A DNA stretch of 64,000 bases from Mytilus edulis (Eukaryota > Mollusca > Bivalvia > Mytilida > Mytilidae): the NCBI RefSeq assembly GCF_963676685.1, contig NC_092352.1, positions 25,191,117-25,255,116 of the forward strand, in the 5' to 3' direction. The notes beneath the pieces were generated by a model that had not been told where the DNA came from, made no database searches, and saw only the letters and a list, made by a program, of their open reading frames with translations. This document shows, in pieces, positions 34,754-45,529 of this stretch. How positions within the stretch are numbered: the stretch's first letter is position 1; every line of letters begins with the position of its first letter. The position numbers and the translations under genes were made by a program.

Positions 34754-35730
34754 CTTATTTTATGAAAAATGAGACAGGTATACTGACCTTGTCACTGATA
34801 AGATAAAATTTGTTTTAAAATGTTATTAACATTTGTTACATGATAATGTACGATTATACGATCAACTTATTGTACTAAATGTTTTTGGTTTATATCCTTC
34901 CTTTTGGCATTGAAGCATAAGATCTTCGACCAAAGACGAGTTTACATGAACATTTCAAATGATATGTTGGCAGAATCTGTTGTTTTTTTAAATGTTAATT
35001 TAGTTAACATGATTGTTATCATTATTTCAAGACTCCAATATTATTAGGGCACAAAATACTAACAATACCAAGTTTCATATGGACATATTGATGGTCAGTT
35101 CAATCAAAAGTTCTCAATATCAAATCTGTTCCTATTTTCGCTAACCAATTGTAAAGATCCTTTTTTTTCATTTTGGCAGATTCAAATAGAATATATGTAT
35201 ACAGTGTTTCTTGACCAATGGCAGCACGTCAACTTTTCAGTGTGGGAGAAATAAAAATTGTTGTGGTGTCTGCAAATTTCGTGCAACAGGAACCACAAAA
35301 AACGTTAATACAAATGTATTCTAAAAGTTTCTACAGAAGACTCATCAGTGACGCTCATATCAAAATTTTTATATAAAGCATACGTTTGATGAACATAGCA
35401 AATAAGTATAAAAGACAGAACAACAATAACAAAAACCTTACCGGTAACAACCGTTGCCATATTGTTTTTTTCTCGACGATAAGTCATGTCAATTTCCGAG
35501 GTATCAAGCCGTTTTGTGTATCTGGATAGTACGACGTTTGCAATTAGAATGCCTCACTAATACAGTTTGCATATTAAAGACAATTGAACAATTATTAAGA
35601 TTACACACAAAAAATACATATCGGTTGATGAACTACGATGTATAACAAGAGATATTTAGTCTATAATAAAATAAGGGATTTTGAGCTTTTCAATTCTTTA
35701 AGCTGAATCAGAGCATGGATGTGAAATGAA
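34754..35730. other. 5' flank of the P450 gene
   Basis: On the minus strand the 60 bases before the ATG hold AAGGTCAGTATAC and a TTATCA box, but no clear TATA box at a normal distance. About 35335-35365 has a small piece of the 'actcatcagtgacgctcat' repeat. No other gene is supported. Confidence 0.35.
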
Positions 35731-35734
35731 AAGA

Positions 35735-35890
35735 AATAACAATAAAATTGAGAACGGGGATTGAGTTAAAGAGTCAACAACCCAACCCAAGAGCAGAAAA
35801 AACTCACAGGCCACCAAAGGCACCACAGAAAAAAAAACGCAACTGGAAGTGGACTTCAGTTGGCTACGAGTTTTAATATGAATTAATGAC
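35735..35890 (-). mobile_element. 3' tail fragment of retroelement family B
   Basis: Degenerate reverse complement of the family B end ('attgagaacggggattgag', 'gagtcaacaacccaaccc', 'caactggaagtggacttcag'). Confidence 0.6.
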
Positions 35891-36329
35891 ACCAGAGCTC
35901 TTTAAAAGCATATGATATAAAAAAAAAAATATTGTCTCACCGGCAAGACATCTTCAGTTACTATCTGTGATACCGCGGTAAAATGGCATCTTGAATGTCT
36001 TTATATACATGTAACGTGATTTTAGCATTACTTGTAAATATGGCAGACCTGCTTATTGTGTTAAGGAGTATTATTCATCATTGTTTTCAATGTAAAGAAT
36101 GTATCGTTGTATCAAATAAAAAAAATCTTGTTTAGCTAGTTCTACAGACAAAAATATACATATTTTTGCATTGCATATATGTTAATGACCATCACTGTTT
36201 AAAATTATTTTTTTTTTTTCAAATTATAAAAATTCCTTTTTTTTTTCTTCTAGTTCATGCGATAGTCTTGATGTTTTATTTTCATACCAAAATGACCAAT
36301 TTTTATTACAATGTATACAGATATTCTGA

Positions 36330-36500
36330 ATTCTATATGATACTGCATTTTCTATATAATGTATTGTTTACACCTGTTTATGTCACGAATAAAAGCTATA
36401 ATAAATAATGGTGTTCTTAAGTCTTCCAAGCTCCAGTCGTGTTTTTAACAAGTCCACTGTTTCTGTTTTACGATAGTGATCAGTGCTCTTTCTTTCTATC
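36330..36500 (-). other. Gene 3, 3' UTR exon
   Basis: TTTTTAAAG acceptor (exon starts at 36500). Nucleotide-level homologue of 9211-9497 and 55350-55567. Its first bases are GA, so splicing to exon C (38198), which ends in a single T, would form TGA at the junction. The same TGA arises in gene 5. Confidence 0.45.
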
Positions 36501-36931
36501 CTTTAAAAACGATTAAAAAATCAAATACGTTGTTCATTATTCGAAATAGATCAAGAAGGAGAGTAACACTAAATTCGAAATAAGGAATTGTATTACAGTA
36601 AGCACTTTTAACAATTAAGGAATTCACTTCATAAAGAAGGGATTAATTTCAAATAGTTTATAAGCTGAAATTGTAATTATCTGTACGCAGTACTGTGGAG
36701 ATATCTGACAATCTTTTTAATTGGTCGTTTTACATTGTAAAATATACAAGCATTTTTTGTTCTCGAAAACAAGTATTGTAAGTGTCATTACAGATAAAAA
36801 ATAATTGTGATATTATGTATCCTCAACTCATTCATACCCATATAAGATGCAAGCATACTTACTACTGAGGAATGAGGTGAATAATTAACAACTGAACTAT
36901 TTTCGGAAAACGATGCCCCATTTTGGTCAAC

Positions 36932-38040
36932 CAGGGGCGGATTTAGGCGGGGGCGTGGCGGTCATGCGCCCCCCCCCCCTAAAATTTGCAAAGCATGGGT
37001 TGTCCTCAGCTCAATAAAGTATCTGAACAGACGACGAATGTTAATCTCGTCGCATTGCATCTGTTTTAACATTCAAAAAAGTATATAAAACAGTAAGTTT
37101 AACAGAATCAACGTGATTACTAATAAACTGACCTACGGTTTATTTATAAGTTCTATAAATATATTATACTTCATCGCGGTTCTGCGTTTGGTGAAAAAAT
37201 ATCATAGGCTTTTAGCAGTTCAAGTAAAACAATGTGACATGGTAGTTGCGGATTTTATAAACAATTGCTTTGATAAGTTCAAAAACAACCCTACCTCACT
37301 TTCCCACGAAGTAGGCGAAAGTGCCTTACCCGCGATTGGGTTGGTTATTTCATTATGGCACGGCCAAGAAAACAGTCCTGTTTAAATTCTTTCTTAATGA
37401 AAGATAGGAATACTGGTTCAAGCGAAAGGTTCGTTTATTAATTTGTATCATTGTTTAACATCTCTGTATGATATCAATATGTTTCTCACTTTCAACCTGT
37501 AAAGTTTGCCGAAGCATGCATAAACGGTGAAGACCCCCAACCCGTACTACCGTATTACATAGGATCCCACGAAAATAAACATATCGTCGCAAGGACCTCA
37601 TTCTGATTTTACAGGTTTGCGGTAGAAATGTATATAAAAAGTTTGACACGACCTCCGGAAATAGAATAAAAGACAATTAAAAATCGCTGGCAAAAGTAGA
37701 AATTCTTGTTTTCAAAATCTTATATTGGTCGGTGAGCTATTATATTGAGTCAATGAATAGAAGCTCGCAGATTTCTTGTTAATTATAGTGATTACAAATT
37801 GTAAGGGGTGGATTTATGCGGGTTTAGCTTGAAACTTAAATTTCTCGCTAATTTTACCACAAAATATTTATTTCTCGCCACGCTTGGCAAGATATCTACA
37901 TTGCACCCTCTCTAGAAGAATATTTCAATAATTTCGATAATAATACCTTAAAAAAAATTCGCCTCGCTCCGCTCCGCCGAAATTTAAGTTTGCGCCCCCC
38001 CCCCCCCCCCCCCTAATCGAAAATCCTGGATCCGCCCCTG
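36932..38040. mobile_element. 1.1-kb TIR element (CAGGGGCGGAT ends)
   Basis: Left end CAGGGGCGGAT at 36932; right end ATCCGCCCCTG at 38040, followed by TCAAC (38041-38045), also found just left (36927-36931) as a 5-bp target-site duplication. Poly-C/poly-G runs lie just inside each end (about 36968-36980 and 37993-38013). CAGGGG termini are typical of hAT elements, but those make 8-bp duplications, so the superfamily is uncertain. Internally there is only a decayed open frame. It lies in the terminal intron of pseudogene 3. Confidence 0.75.
37113..37385 (+). pseudogene. Possible transposase remnant in the TIR element
   Basis: A 90-codon frame in the TIR element. The part AVLRLVKKYHRLLAVQVKQC followed by DMVVADFINNCFDKFK has the hydrophobic/charged rhythm of the mid-region of ZMYM/hAT-type transposases, as far as I can recall; this is weak. 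There is no zinc finger and no catalytic acidic residue set. Treat as a remnant at most. Confidence 0.2.
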
Positions 38041-38197
38041 TCAACCTAATTCTAAAATGAACATTTTCAAATTTAAAGAAAAAAACGAAGAATAACATTT
38101 AATTAACGTAAAAATTCAAATATCAAACTGTTATAAAAATATAGTATTCAGTTTTCAATTTTTGACTGTGAGGTTTATATTTTGTATGTTAACTTAC

Positions 38198-38252
38198 ATG
38201 TTTGAACGACACCCAATACAATACCTATTGGAATACCAACACTTATTAATAG
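38198..38252 (-). CDS. Gene 3, exon C: C-terminal membrane helix
   Basis: TACAG acceptor, 55 nt, GTAAGT donor; phase 0 gives LLISVGIPIGIVLGVVQT plus one T. Joined to the exon at 36500 it forms TGA. This small exon is intact even though the main exon of gene 3 is broken. Confidence 0.45.
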
Positions 38253-38574
38253 CTGTAAGTATGTAAGTTAAGGAAATTGTAACGTCAGGTTTTTATTTAC
38301 ATTCTATACATTTAATCCTATAATAGATTGACAAATTGTGTATTACACTTTTATATACTATTATGTATCATTAAATTTCGGATAATATCAATGAAACATC
38401 CCCCAAATTACCAAAGGTCAAAGATGTTCAACAACAACAGAACACCAAACGGTCTTTACAGTTAATAAATCCCATATATTGCAAAGGACATTCTGTAAAA
38501 CTGCTATCAAATTACATAATATTCTAAGCATTTTTTTCCGATAATAAACTAATATAAAATTATATATGAACTAT

Positions 38575-38680
38575 AATTACAAAAATACTGAACTCCGAGG
38601 AAAATTCAAAACGGAGAGTCCCTATTCAAATAGCTAAATCAAAAGGTTAATTACATCAAACGAATGGACAACAATTGTTT
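38575..38680 (-). repeat. Dispersed-repeat fragment
   Basis: 'aatactgaactccgaggaaa', 'aaacggagagtccctattc', 'catcaaacgaatggacaac' as at 17490-17600 and 46990-47060. Confidence 0.7.
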
Positions 38681-38976
38681 AATTTTGACTTGGTACAGGC
38701 ATTTTATTATGTAGGAAATGGTGGATTAAACCTGGTTTATACCGTTTTTTTAATATGATGTATTTAAAAATTAACAAATTATCAATCAGAATACTATCCA
38801 CCAGAAAATCAAAGTTCAAGGATGTTCAACAAGTACAGGACACCTAAAGGACTTCAACTGTTAATAAAAAAAAAACATACTATATAGTACGATATACATT
38901 GCGTGAAATTGTTATCAGCTTTCTCTGATGAAATTACAAAAGAGAGGCGAACGATACCAAAGATATTCAAACTTAC

Positions 38977-39043
38977 ATCGGCATTGCAAATAAAAAACAA
39001 AACTAAACGACAAACAGCAGTATACAAAACAGAACATATAACA
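38977..39043 (-). pseudogene. Gene 3, exon B relic
   Basis: Homologous to exon B of gene 2 (CSVLYTAVCRLVLFFICNAD versus LCVLYTAVGLLVVFFMCNGV) with the GTAAGT donor kept. The only nearby AG acceptor gives 67 nt instead of 63, so phase is lost. This agrees with gene 3 being dead. Confidence 0.4.
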
Positions 39044-39064
39044 CTAGATATTGAGCAATACTAT

Positions 39065-39330
39065 CACCACAACTAAGGGCAACAGTAGTATACCGCTGTT
39101 CGAAATTCATAAATCGATTGAGAAAACAACAAATCCGAGTTACAAACTAAAACTGAGAGACACATCAAATATAAGAGGAGAACTATGACACAACAGTAAA
39201 ATGTAACACACACAAAAACGAACTATAATATAACAATGACCATTTTCCTGACTTAATATAGGAAATTTAAAGAAAAAAATGGTGGGTTGAACCTGGTTTT
39301 GCGACTAGCCAAACCTCGCGCTTTTATGGA
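39065..39330 (-). repeat. Dispersed repeat with 'agtagtataccgctgttc'
   Basis: Shared with 28905-29100; its right part (39270-39330) matches the 'accaggttttatccaccc' fragments at 8712 and 54930 in the opposite direction. Confidence 0.65.
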
Positions 39331-39464
39331 AATTTTAACTACAACATTGAAATGACAACATTACATGACAGGACTACAGTACAAATAAATGCAAGAACAT
39401 TCAGGACAAAGAAATACACAAACAAACATTACATTTGGACATTTCAACATGCTAATAGTTATCA

Positions 39465-39870
39465 AAGGTACTAGGCTTGTAATTTAATATACCATACGTG
39501 CGTTTCGTCTTCATAAGACTCACCAGTGACGCTCAGATGAAAAAGGTTAAAAAAAAAACCAAACAAGTACAAAGTTGAAGATCACTAGTGACCCAAAATT
39601 CTAAAAATAGGGGGATGATTCGGAAGAGTGAACAGAGACTGATCTATGCATTGCTCATGTAAGTACAAACCCTTTGGTACGTCTAATCAGGTAGGTCACA
39701 TTCGGGGAAATGGAAGACGGGATTGTGGTTACGCCGATTGGAATAGAAAATGGGAACGGACAATGTGTCGAACAGGTAATAACCCGACCTACTAGCAAGA
39801 TAAAAAAGACCAAGGCCACCAATAGGTCGAACAAGCTGTTAAAAAAATCCTGCACCCGGAGGCGGACTGC
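39465..39870 (-). repeat. Two dispersed repeats next to exon A of gene 3
   Basis: 39465-39610: the 'gtgcgtttcgtcttcataag' family. 39660-39865: a repeat with 'gggattgtggttacgccgat' whose diverged partner is at 10300-10400, the equivalent place in gene 2. The open frames in both strands at 39655-39969 come from this repeat. Confidence 0.6.
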
Positions 39871-40165
39871 AAATGGTATCTCAAAAATAATGTTTACTAT
39901 TTCGGTGAAATTGACGCCACATTGATTATTTAACCATAACCAAAAAGGAACAGAAAACAGAACATCCATGTGTCACGGTATACGTTTTAAAGACAGGCAA
40001 TACCCCTACTGATTAAAGCTATAGATGGACCCTGAATACGAAATAAGACCCCATAACACAAAAAATATAACAAACGTTATGATTTCGTTCCTGAGCGACA
40101 AATCATTGCTTGATTTCAAATTCGTCTCGGTTTATATTCTTGTGTATCTAAACGAACTTATTTCA

Positions 40166-40333
40166 TTACCTTTCACCTCTGATATACATGGATACATATA
40201 CGAGATTTGTAAGTTTTAATTTTACATGCCATTTTATTTTCATATCAACCGCTTGCTTCAGAATTATTATGAAGGATACAAGTAGCATACTTATTAGAAG
40301 TTTAAAACATTTAAAACATGAATTCCTGCATCC
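40166..40333 (-). CDS. Gene 3, exon A: Cys/hydrophobic alternative tail
   Basis: TTTTTTGCAG acceptor, phase-0 frame GCRNSCFKCFKLLISMLLVS followed by FIIIL and about 30 mostly basic residues to TAA at 40166-40168. Longest exon A with that of gene 5; the hydrophobic run is about 15 residues. Intact, but attached to a broken main exon. Confidence 0.4.
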   Translation of the reverse strand, partial: GCRNSCFKCFKLLISMLLVSFIIILKQAVDMKIKWHVKLKLTNLVYVSMYIRGER

Positions 40334-40599
40334 CTGCAAAAAAAGGAAATGTTAAAGAAATTAATAAGAGTAATATTCTTAATTTTGACCAGGAAAAAAA
40401 CCCTTAATTTAAGTATGAAGACTTAAAATCCATGACTGCAAAAATGAGTTAATCTTTGAATTTAAAATGATATAACAATTAAACATCCAAGTATCAAACT
40501 TAATTCCATTTAAACAGATAAATAAATCTTTGAACTATAAAATTATTAAAATTATAAATAGTGTGCATACATGTAGTCTCTTCTACTGTTTGGTTTGAT

Positions 40600-40700
40600 A
40601 ATTGTTGAAGGCCGTATGATAACCTGTAGATGATACATCCTTGCCCATCAGGTCTAATTGGCAATCACCCAATATCTTATTGTTATACTATGTTTTCCTT
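40600..40700 (+). repeat. Fragment of the 'gttgaaggccgta' repeat
   Basis: 'attgttgaaggccgtatgat' then 'ggcaatcacccaatatctta'; compare 16270-16360 and 11735-11810. Confidence 0.55.
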
Positions 40701-40944
40701 TAAATAAATTTTAAAAAAAAAATATGTTTCTACAGGAAATGATGCCACGCTCACGCAATCATACTTTCATGTTTAGTACATTGTAGAATCTGCGTCATGT
40801 AATTATAATTATTTAATTCATCATAGATACCAAGATTGAAATTTAGTAATTTAACATATATTTTATAAAAAGTTCACATTTTATTAGAAGGGGCATAACA
40901 TCATCATCAGGTATTTAATATAAGCTGTTATATTTTCAATATTG

Positions 40945-42140
40945 ACTAGAACACACCCGCGAAATCGCGGGCATTAGAGCTTTTGAGATTTCATATCTGG
41001 AGAATTTAAAAAAGGTATCAAAATGTATAGGTACTTGGAAACAGCTTAAGTCCTCTTCCAAAGTCCCGTTATTTTTTTCTGTTAAATTCCATTATTTTCG
41101 CGTTTCTGTATACTATGAACATACGTATCTATATTATAAATATTAAAGTGTATTTAATTTTCTATTAACTATTAATTCTATAAAGTTTTTTCTCCATGGC
41201 GATCACTGCTATATTATATAGAGAGTCTCTATATATTACAGTAGTATATTATTCATAGTATACGGGGATGATGCAGAAAAACGTGAAAATAATTGTCTTG
41301 TCCCCGTCCAGGTTCTTATGAAAAATTGAGTGTAAGTTAAAACCGAGGTATAATAGTAGTGGATCTTACGATCTAAAAACCACGATATGGACAACGCTCT
41401 GATTGGCTTATTTATTTATCATTTTATTGTTATCTATCATACGATTGGATATCAATGTTAAAACCGGTAGTCATGTCTGACTTAAAAGTCGGTTTGGTGA
41501 CGGAAACCTACTGCTTTATTGTATAGAGAGTGCATCTAAAACAAAAAGAGAGTTATTTGTGGAAAACTTTTAGTGCATACTAAGTTTTAATTAACTCCCG
41601 TCTGGATAATATCCGTTGAGGAGGTGTTCCATAATTGGAAGGAAATACATATAGAAGAGGAAGAAGAAGAAGAAGAAGAGTCTCTATGTATTATAATAGT
41701 ATATTAATCATAGTATACATGCAGATAAACGCAAAAATAATTGTCCTTTCCCCGTCCAAGAACTTAGAAAAATTATGTGTAAGTTAAAACCGAAGTATAA
41801 TAGTAGTGGTTCTTACGATATATAAAAACCACGATATGGACAACGCTCTGATTGGCTTGTTTATTTTTCATTTTTGTTAACTATCATACGATTGGTTCTC
41901 AATGTTAAAACCGGAAGTCATGTGTGACATGAAAGTCTGTTTGATGACGGAAGCGATATTCGGATGCCTTAATTTTCGTTTTTCTCCCAAAATAACCCAA
42001 ACTGAATGGTTATAAGAATGGATGACAAATGCGACTATGCATGGTACCTATAGGACACAGAGGCATGATGATTAATTTATTGTGGGAGGAAGAGAAGCGA
42101 CACACAAAATGAAGTCTTCTCGTTTAATAGTATAGATTAA
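40945..42140. repeat. CCCGCGAAATCGCGGG element and ~450-bp tandem duplication
   Basis: A 16-bp near-palindrome cccgcgaaatcgcggg lies at 40956-40971. Two direct copies of a ~450-bp unit follow, at about 41215-41640 and 41680-42105 ('taccccgtcc'-like start, 'gtgtaagttaaaaccgaggt', 'aaaccacgatatggacaacg', 'ctctgattggctta'), separated by a (GAA)n run at 41657-41682. Probably a mobile element; no coding capacity seen. Confidence 0.7.
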
Positions 42141-42489
42141 TTTCACTGATAAAATATATCTTTTGCAGGTAACACATTTTGGTACCAGTTTTTTCTAAAC
42201 TAGATGGGCATTTGGACAATAAATGTGTCCTTGGTGATGCTTGAGGTCTAAATAGTTCACAGTCCAAAGCTTAGTAAATAAGAAGGGATGTCTGAATTAG
42301 CTGTAGATATATATTGATTATAACTGCATTACACATTCTAGTGGTTGGGTTGTCGAGTCTACTGCCAAAGTGTGCCATGCACCTTTTCGTAAAATGTGTC
42401 TGTTTACAAATAGCTTTAAAACTTTAAGTTTATCATATTATCATTTAATGTTATAAGCATCTAGTATCGGTGCTTAAAGGTGTGTCTTA

Positions 42490-42705
42490 TACATATTAGT
42501 TTCTTGTGTATAATTCTGAGTTTGGTATGGCGTCCATTATCCCTGAACTAGTATACATATTTTTCAAGCGCCAGCTGAAGGACACTCCTGGTGCGGACGT
42601 TTCTCGCTACATTGAAGACCCATTGGTAGCCTTCGGCTGTTGTCTGCTTTATAGTCGGGTTGTTGTCGCTTTGATACTTTCCCGATTTCCTTTCTTAATT
42701 TTATT
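42490..42705 (+). mobile_element. 3' tail fragment of retroelement family B
   Basis: 'agtttggtatggcgtccatt', 'cgccagctgaaggacactcc', 'cgggttgttgtcgctttgat'. The open frame at 42506-42799 is this tail. Confidence 0.75.
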
Positions 42706-42896
42706 TTTATGTTGCAATATTTTCTTGTCGAAACTGACCTTTTTTAACCCGATTTTTGTCACTTCTTTTCAATGGACTGTTAAGGTACGACGAAAATAGC
42801 AGAAATGAATGACGTGATCTTTTGTACCCTATTGTATTAAGGTATTAAAATTTGCAACGACCACTTTTTTTTTGTGGAAAACGCTTTCAGAATATT

Positions 42897-43473
42897 AACT
42901 GGCCATCTAAATCAGTAGGTGCAGTTACTCTCAAATTCTTTATTCTATCTATCTGCTGCTGAGTAACACCTAGGACCATTAATTAAACTGTCTGTAGTGG
43001 TATTCCATTTGGTTTGAAATTCATCATACGGAATTATTCTTGCTCTTATGTCATGCATCTATTGGTTGAATTCATTTAGTCTCTTCAAATCTTCAACTTA
43101 GTAATCATTGAGAATTCGATTATAAGGAAACATATAACATTTAGATTAAGATTAGATTGTGCATGTTGTTATAACTTGACAAATACAACCTGACTTCCTG
43201 CAACTATTTGTTTTTTCGTATTTATACAGGAAGCTCCATTGTTTTTGGGTCAGTGTTCCCTTTTTTTGGATATGTACAGTTAGCATGCAGTGAACAACAC
43301 GTTGTATTGACACGAAAACAGTGCACAATGCGATGTATATTTGTATCTAAAAATTGGTAGAACGACAATCTATTTTCTCGCAGATGGTTGTCCAGAATCT
43401 TTTCACACGTTGGGTATACTAATTGATTTAATAATCCATTCAGACGCTCGTAATTTTGGTTTTCTGATGTCAT
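42897..43473 (-). pseudogene. Gene 3, main exon: broken HEPN-like domain
   Basis: Starts like genes 1 and 2 (ATG 43473, CCTGCAAG acceptor four bases upstream; QNYERLNGLLNQLVYPTCEK, FRVNTTCCSLHANCTYP) but loses frame at about 43257-43268, where a C/T run is one base longer than in gene 1. Further damage: a deletion near 43150-43170, small deletions at 43075-43105, a 4-bp duplication at about 42980, and loss of the GTAATA donor (gatgacagggtaata has become gatggccagttaata at about 42900). It cannot make the full domain or splice normally. Confidence 0.8.
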
Positions 43474-44049
43474 GTTTCTTGCAGGGACAAAAGAATAACC
43501 TGAAATGATAGTTATTATTGAATTATTGGTCGTGTCTGTGTCTATCTGTTTTATTCGTGACGTTGCTGTTTGAAATTTTGCGCGAAAAATAGCTATCAAA
43601 AATAAGGGATTACCGATTATGTACTTTTGCTTACATTCATAGAACGCGAACATTCTTCGATACGGTACTATGGAATGTTGTATGTTTGTACCTGTGTTTG
43701 TTGTTGGTCATACTAGCATGATTGTATGGCTTTTTTCTAAAATGATGATCATTGTTTGTTGTTGTTGTTTTTTATTCCTGTTGTAATTCCACTGCTCGAA
43801 ATTAAAGGAAGTTGTTTTTGTGTTAAAACTAACAATGACGGTGTAAACCTGGCACGCACATATCTATCTGTTTATGAATCTTGATGTGTAGTCTTAAGTT
43901 ATGTCTTTATGTTTAAGTCATTTAAGACGTCCGTTTTATTAACAAATTTTGATAGCCTGTTAAAATTATTATCAATTTCTCAATATTATCTTTTATTTAT
44001 ATTTTAAAGCCGAAGTTACTATGAAATTATAAAGAAAAACATGAATTTG

Positions 44050-44076
44050 TTTATATATAATATATATATATATTTA
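44050..44076. repeat. TA-rich microsatellite
   Basis: Imperfect (TA)n, in the intron following the gene 3 promoter block. Confidence 0.85.
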
Positions 44077-44085
44077 GAATCTTAC

Positions 44086-44210
44086 CGATATTTGTTGGTC
44101 AATATTCAAAATCCTTACAAATACCACATGACATGAAATTATAAATAGTTGACCTTTTTCAAATGTTTAGATTTTTGTTAGACTTACAAAGCGATTCACA
44201 TAAGTGAATC
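44086..44210 (-). promoter_or_regulatory. Gene 3 putative promoter and first-exon donor
   Basis: Best-preserved copy of the block: perfect-armed palindrome gattcacataagtgaatc (44193-44210), AGGTCA (about 44149-44154), TATTTATAATTT (about 44138-44149), TCG/GTAAGA donor at 44086. TATA-to-donor distance is about 55-60 bases, enough for a short noncoding first exon. Confidence 0.45.
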
Positions 44211-44214
44211 TTTA

Positions 44215-45525
44215 TTGTTTTTATTGTTTTATTAACTATGAATAAAGAATATTTAGTACGTACGTATGTAATTTTATAATGTCATAACCGTTCTAATCGA
44301 TAATTTTTATAGTGTATGTTTTAGTTCAAACATGTGTGTTAACAACACCAAATTTCTAAAAGCAAATCGAAGTAATAGGATAATAAGAACTAATTATTAG
44401 TTTATGGTTATATACAAAAGCCATTTGAACTTTCAGTCCAGGTAAAGGAATAAGAGTGAGTCATGATGTTTTGACATGGAAGATGCTGCTTAATATGCCA
44501 GCACTACAGGCTTCAAGTTAAATTCATACACATTTCTTTGCACTTTTCAAAGAAACTTGAAAAACCGTTGACACATATGTACAATGTAGGGCATGTAGTA
44601 TTTTCGGCATAGTCATGACGTTTCTCTACTAAATTTAGACTATGTTATGATCAACCATTCAGTCTTGTCGAATGTAGAACTGTAGTTTTAAGACGAATTG
44701 ATCTTCCTCGCATTCCCGATTTATTAAATTGAATTAGATATTAATAAACAATAATTAAACTCACAAAACATAGAATATGTGAGTTCTTCTTGATAAAATA
44801 TCTGCTATGTCGAATTAACTGACCTAGTATTGTCTATTTTTTTCCAGCGTTTCATATAACAAATGAAATTAATCGAACTAATTGAAAAAAAATTAGTATC
44901 GTGATTGTCAAAAATGTTTCTTTTTTGCTTAAATTTTTAGAAAATGGTGAAGATATATAAATCAGAATCGTTATAATCAAACTACCTTGGATACACGAGA
45001 TACCAGTAAATATAGAATGGATAAATTGCACAGCCTTATCGTCAGTATGATTGCCAATAGGACAACATCCATCAGAGACAAAAGGACGATATCGTCAAAC
45101 AGACATCTATTATGAATAGTTTTTTCAAAGAAGTCTTATTTTTTAAAAGGCAATGATATATTTTTTTTCACTTGTTCTGATATTTATCTTTTTGATATTT
45201 TTTAATATCTGCAAGAATAATTGATACTACCTTGTGTGTTTTTTTATTTCTGTTTCATTATTGTTCACTTTTATTTTCTTTAATAATTTACAAAACAAAA
45301 CAGGCCATATGAGCGTACAAATGAAAGGTGTATGTATTAATAGATACAAGGGCAGTTGTACCAGACAAAAAGGTTTTTTAAGTGAAAAATTAGGCAGTTA
45401 CAAATTAAACTTTTTTTTCTTCAATTCTTTGTAAAACGTTGACACTCAAAAGAAACAACAATAATAGTACCTTTTAAATACTATAGTGCATTTTTTTAAA
45501 AGTACATAACCTTAAGTGGGCTTTC
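44215..45525. other. No gene seen
   Basis: AT-rich DNA, partly alignable to 15540-18500 as part of the duplication. No intact coding frame is supported. Confidence 0.5.
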
Positions 45526-45529
45526 CTTT

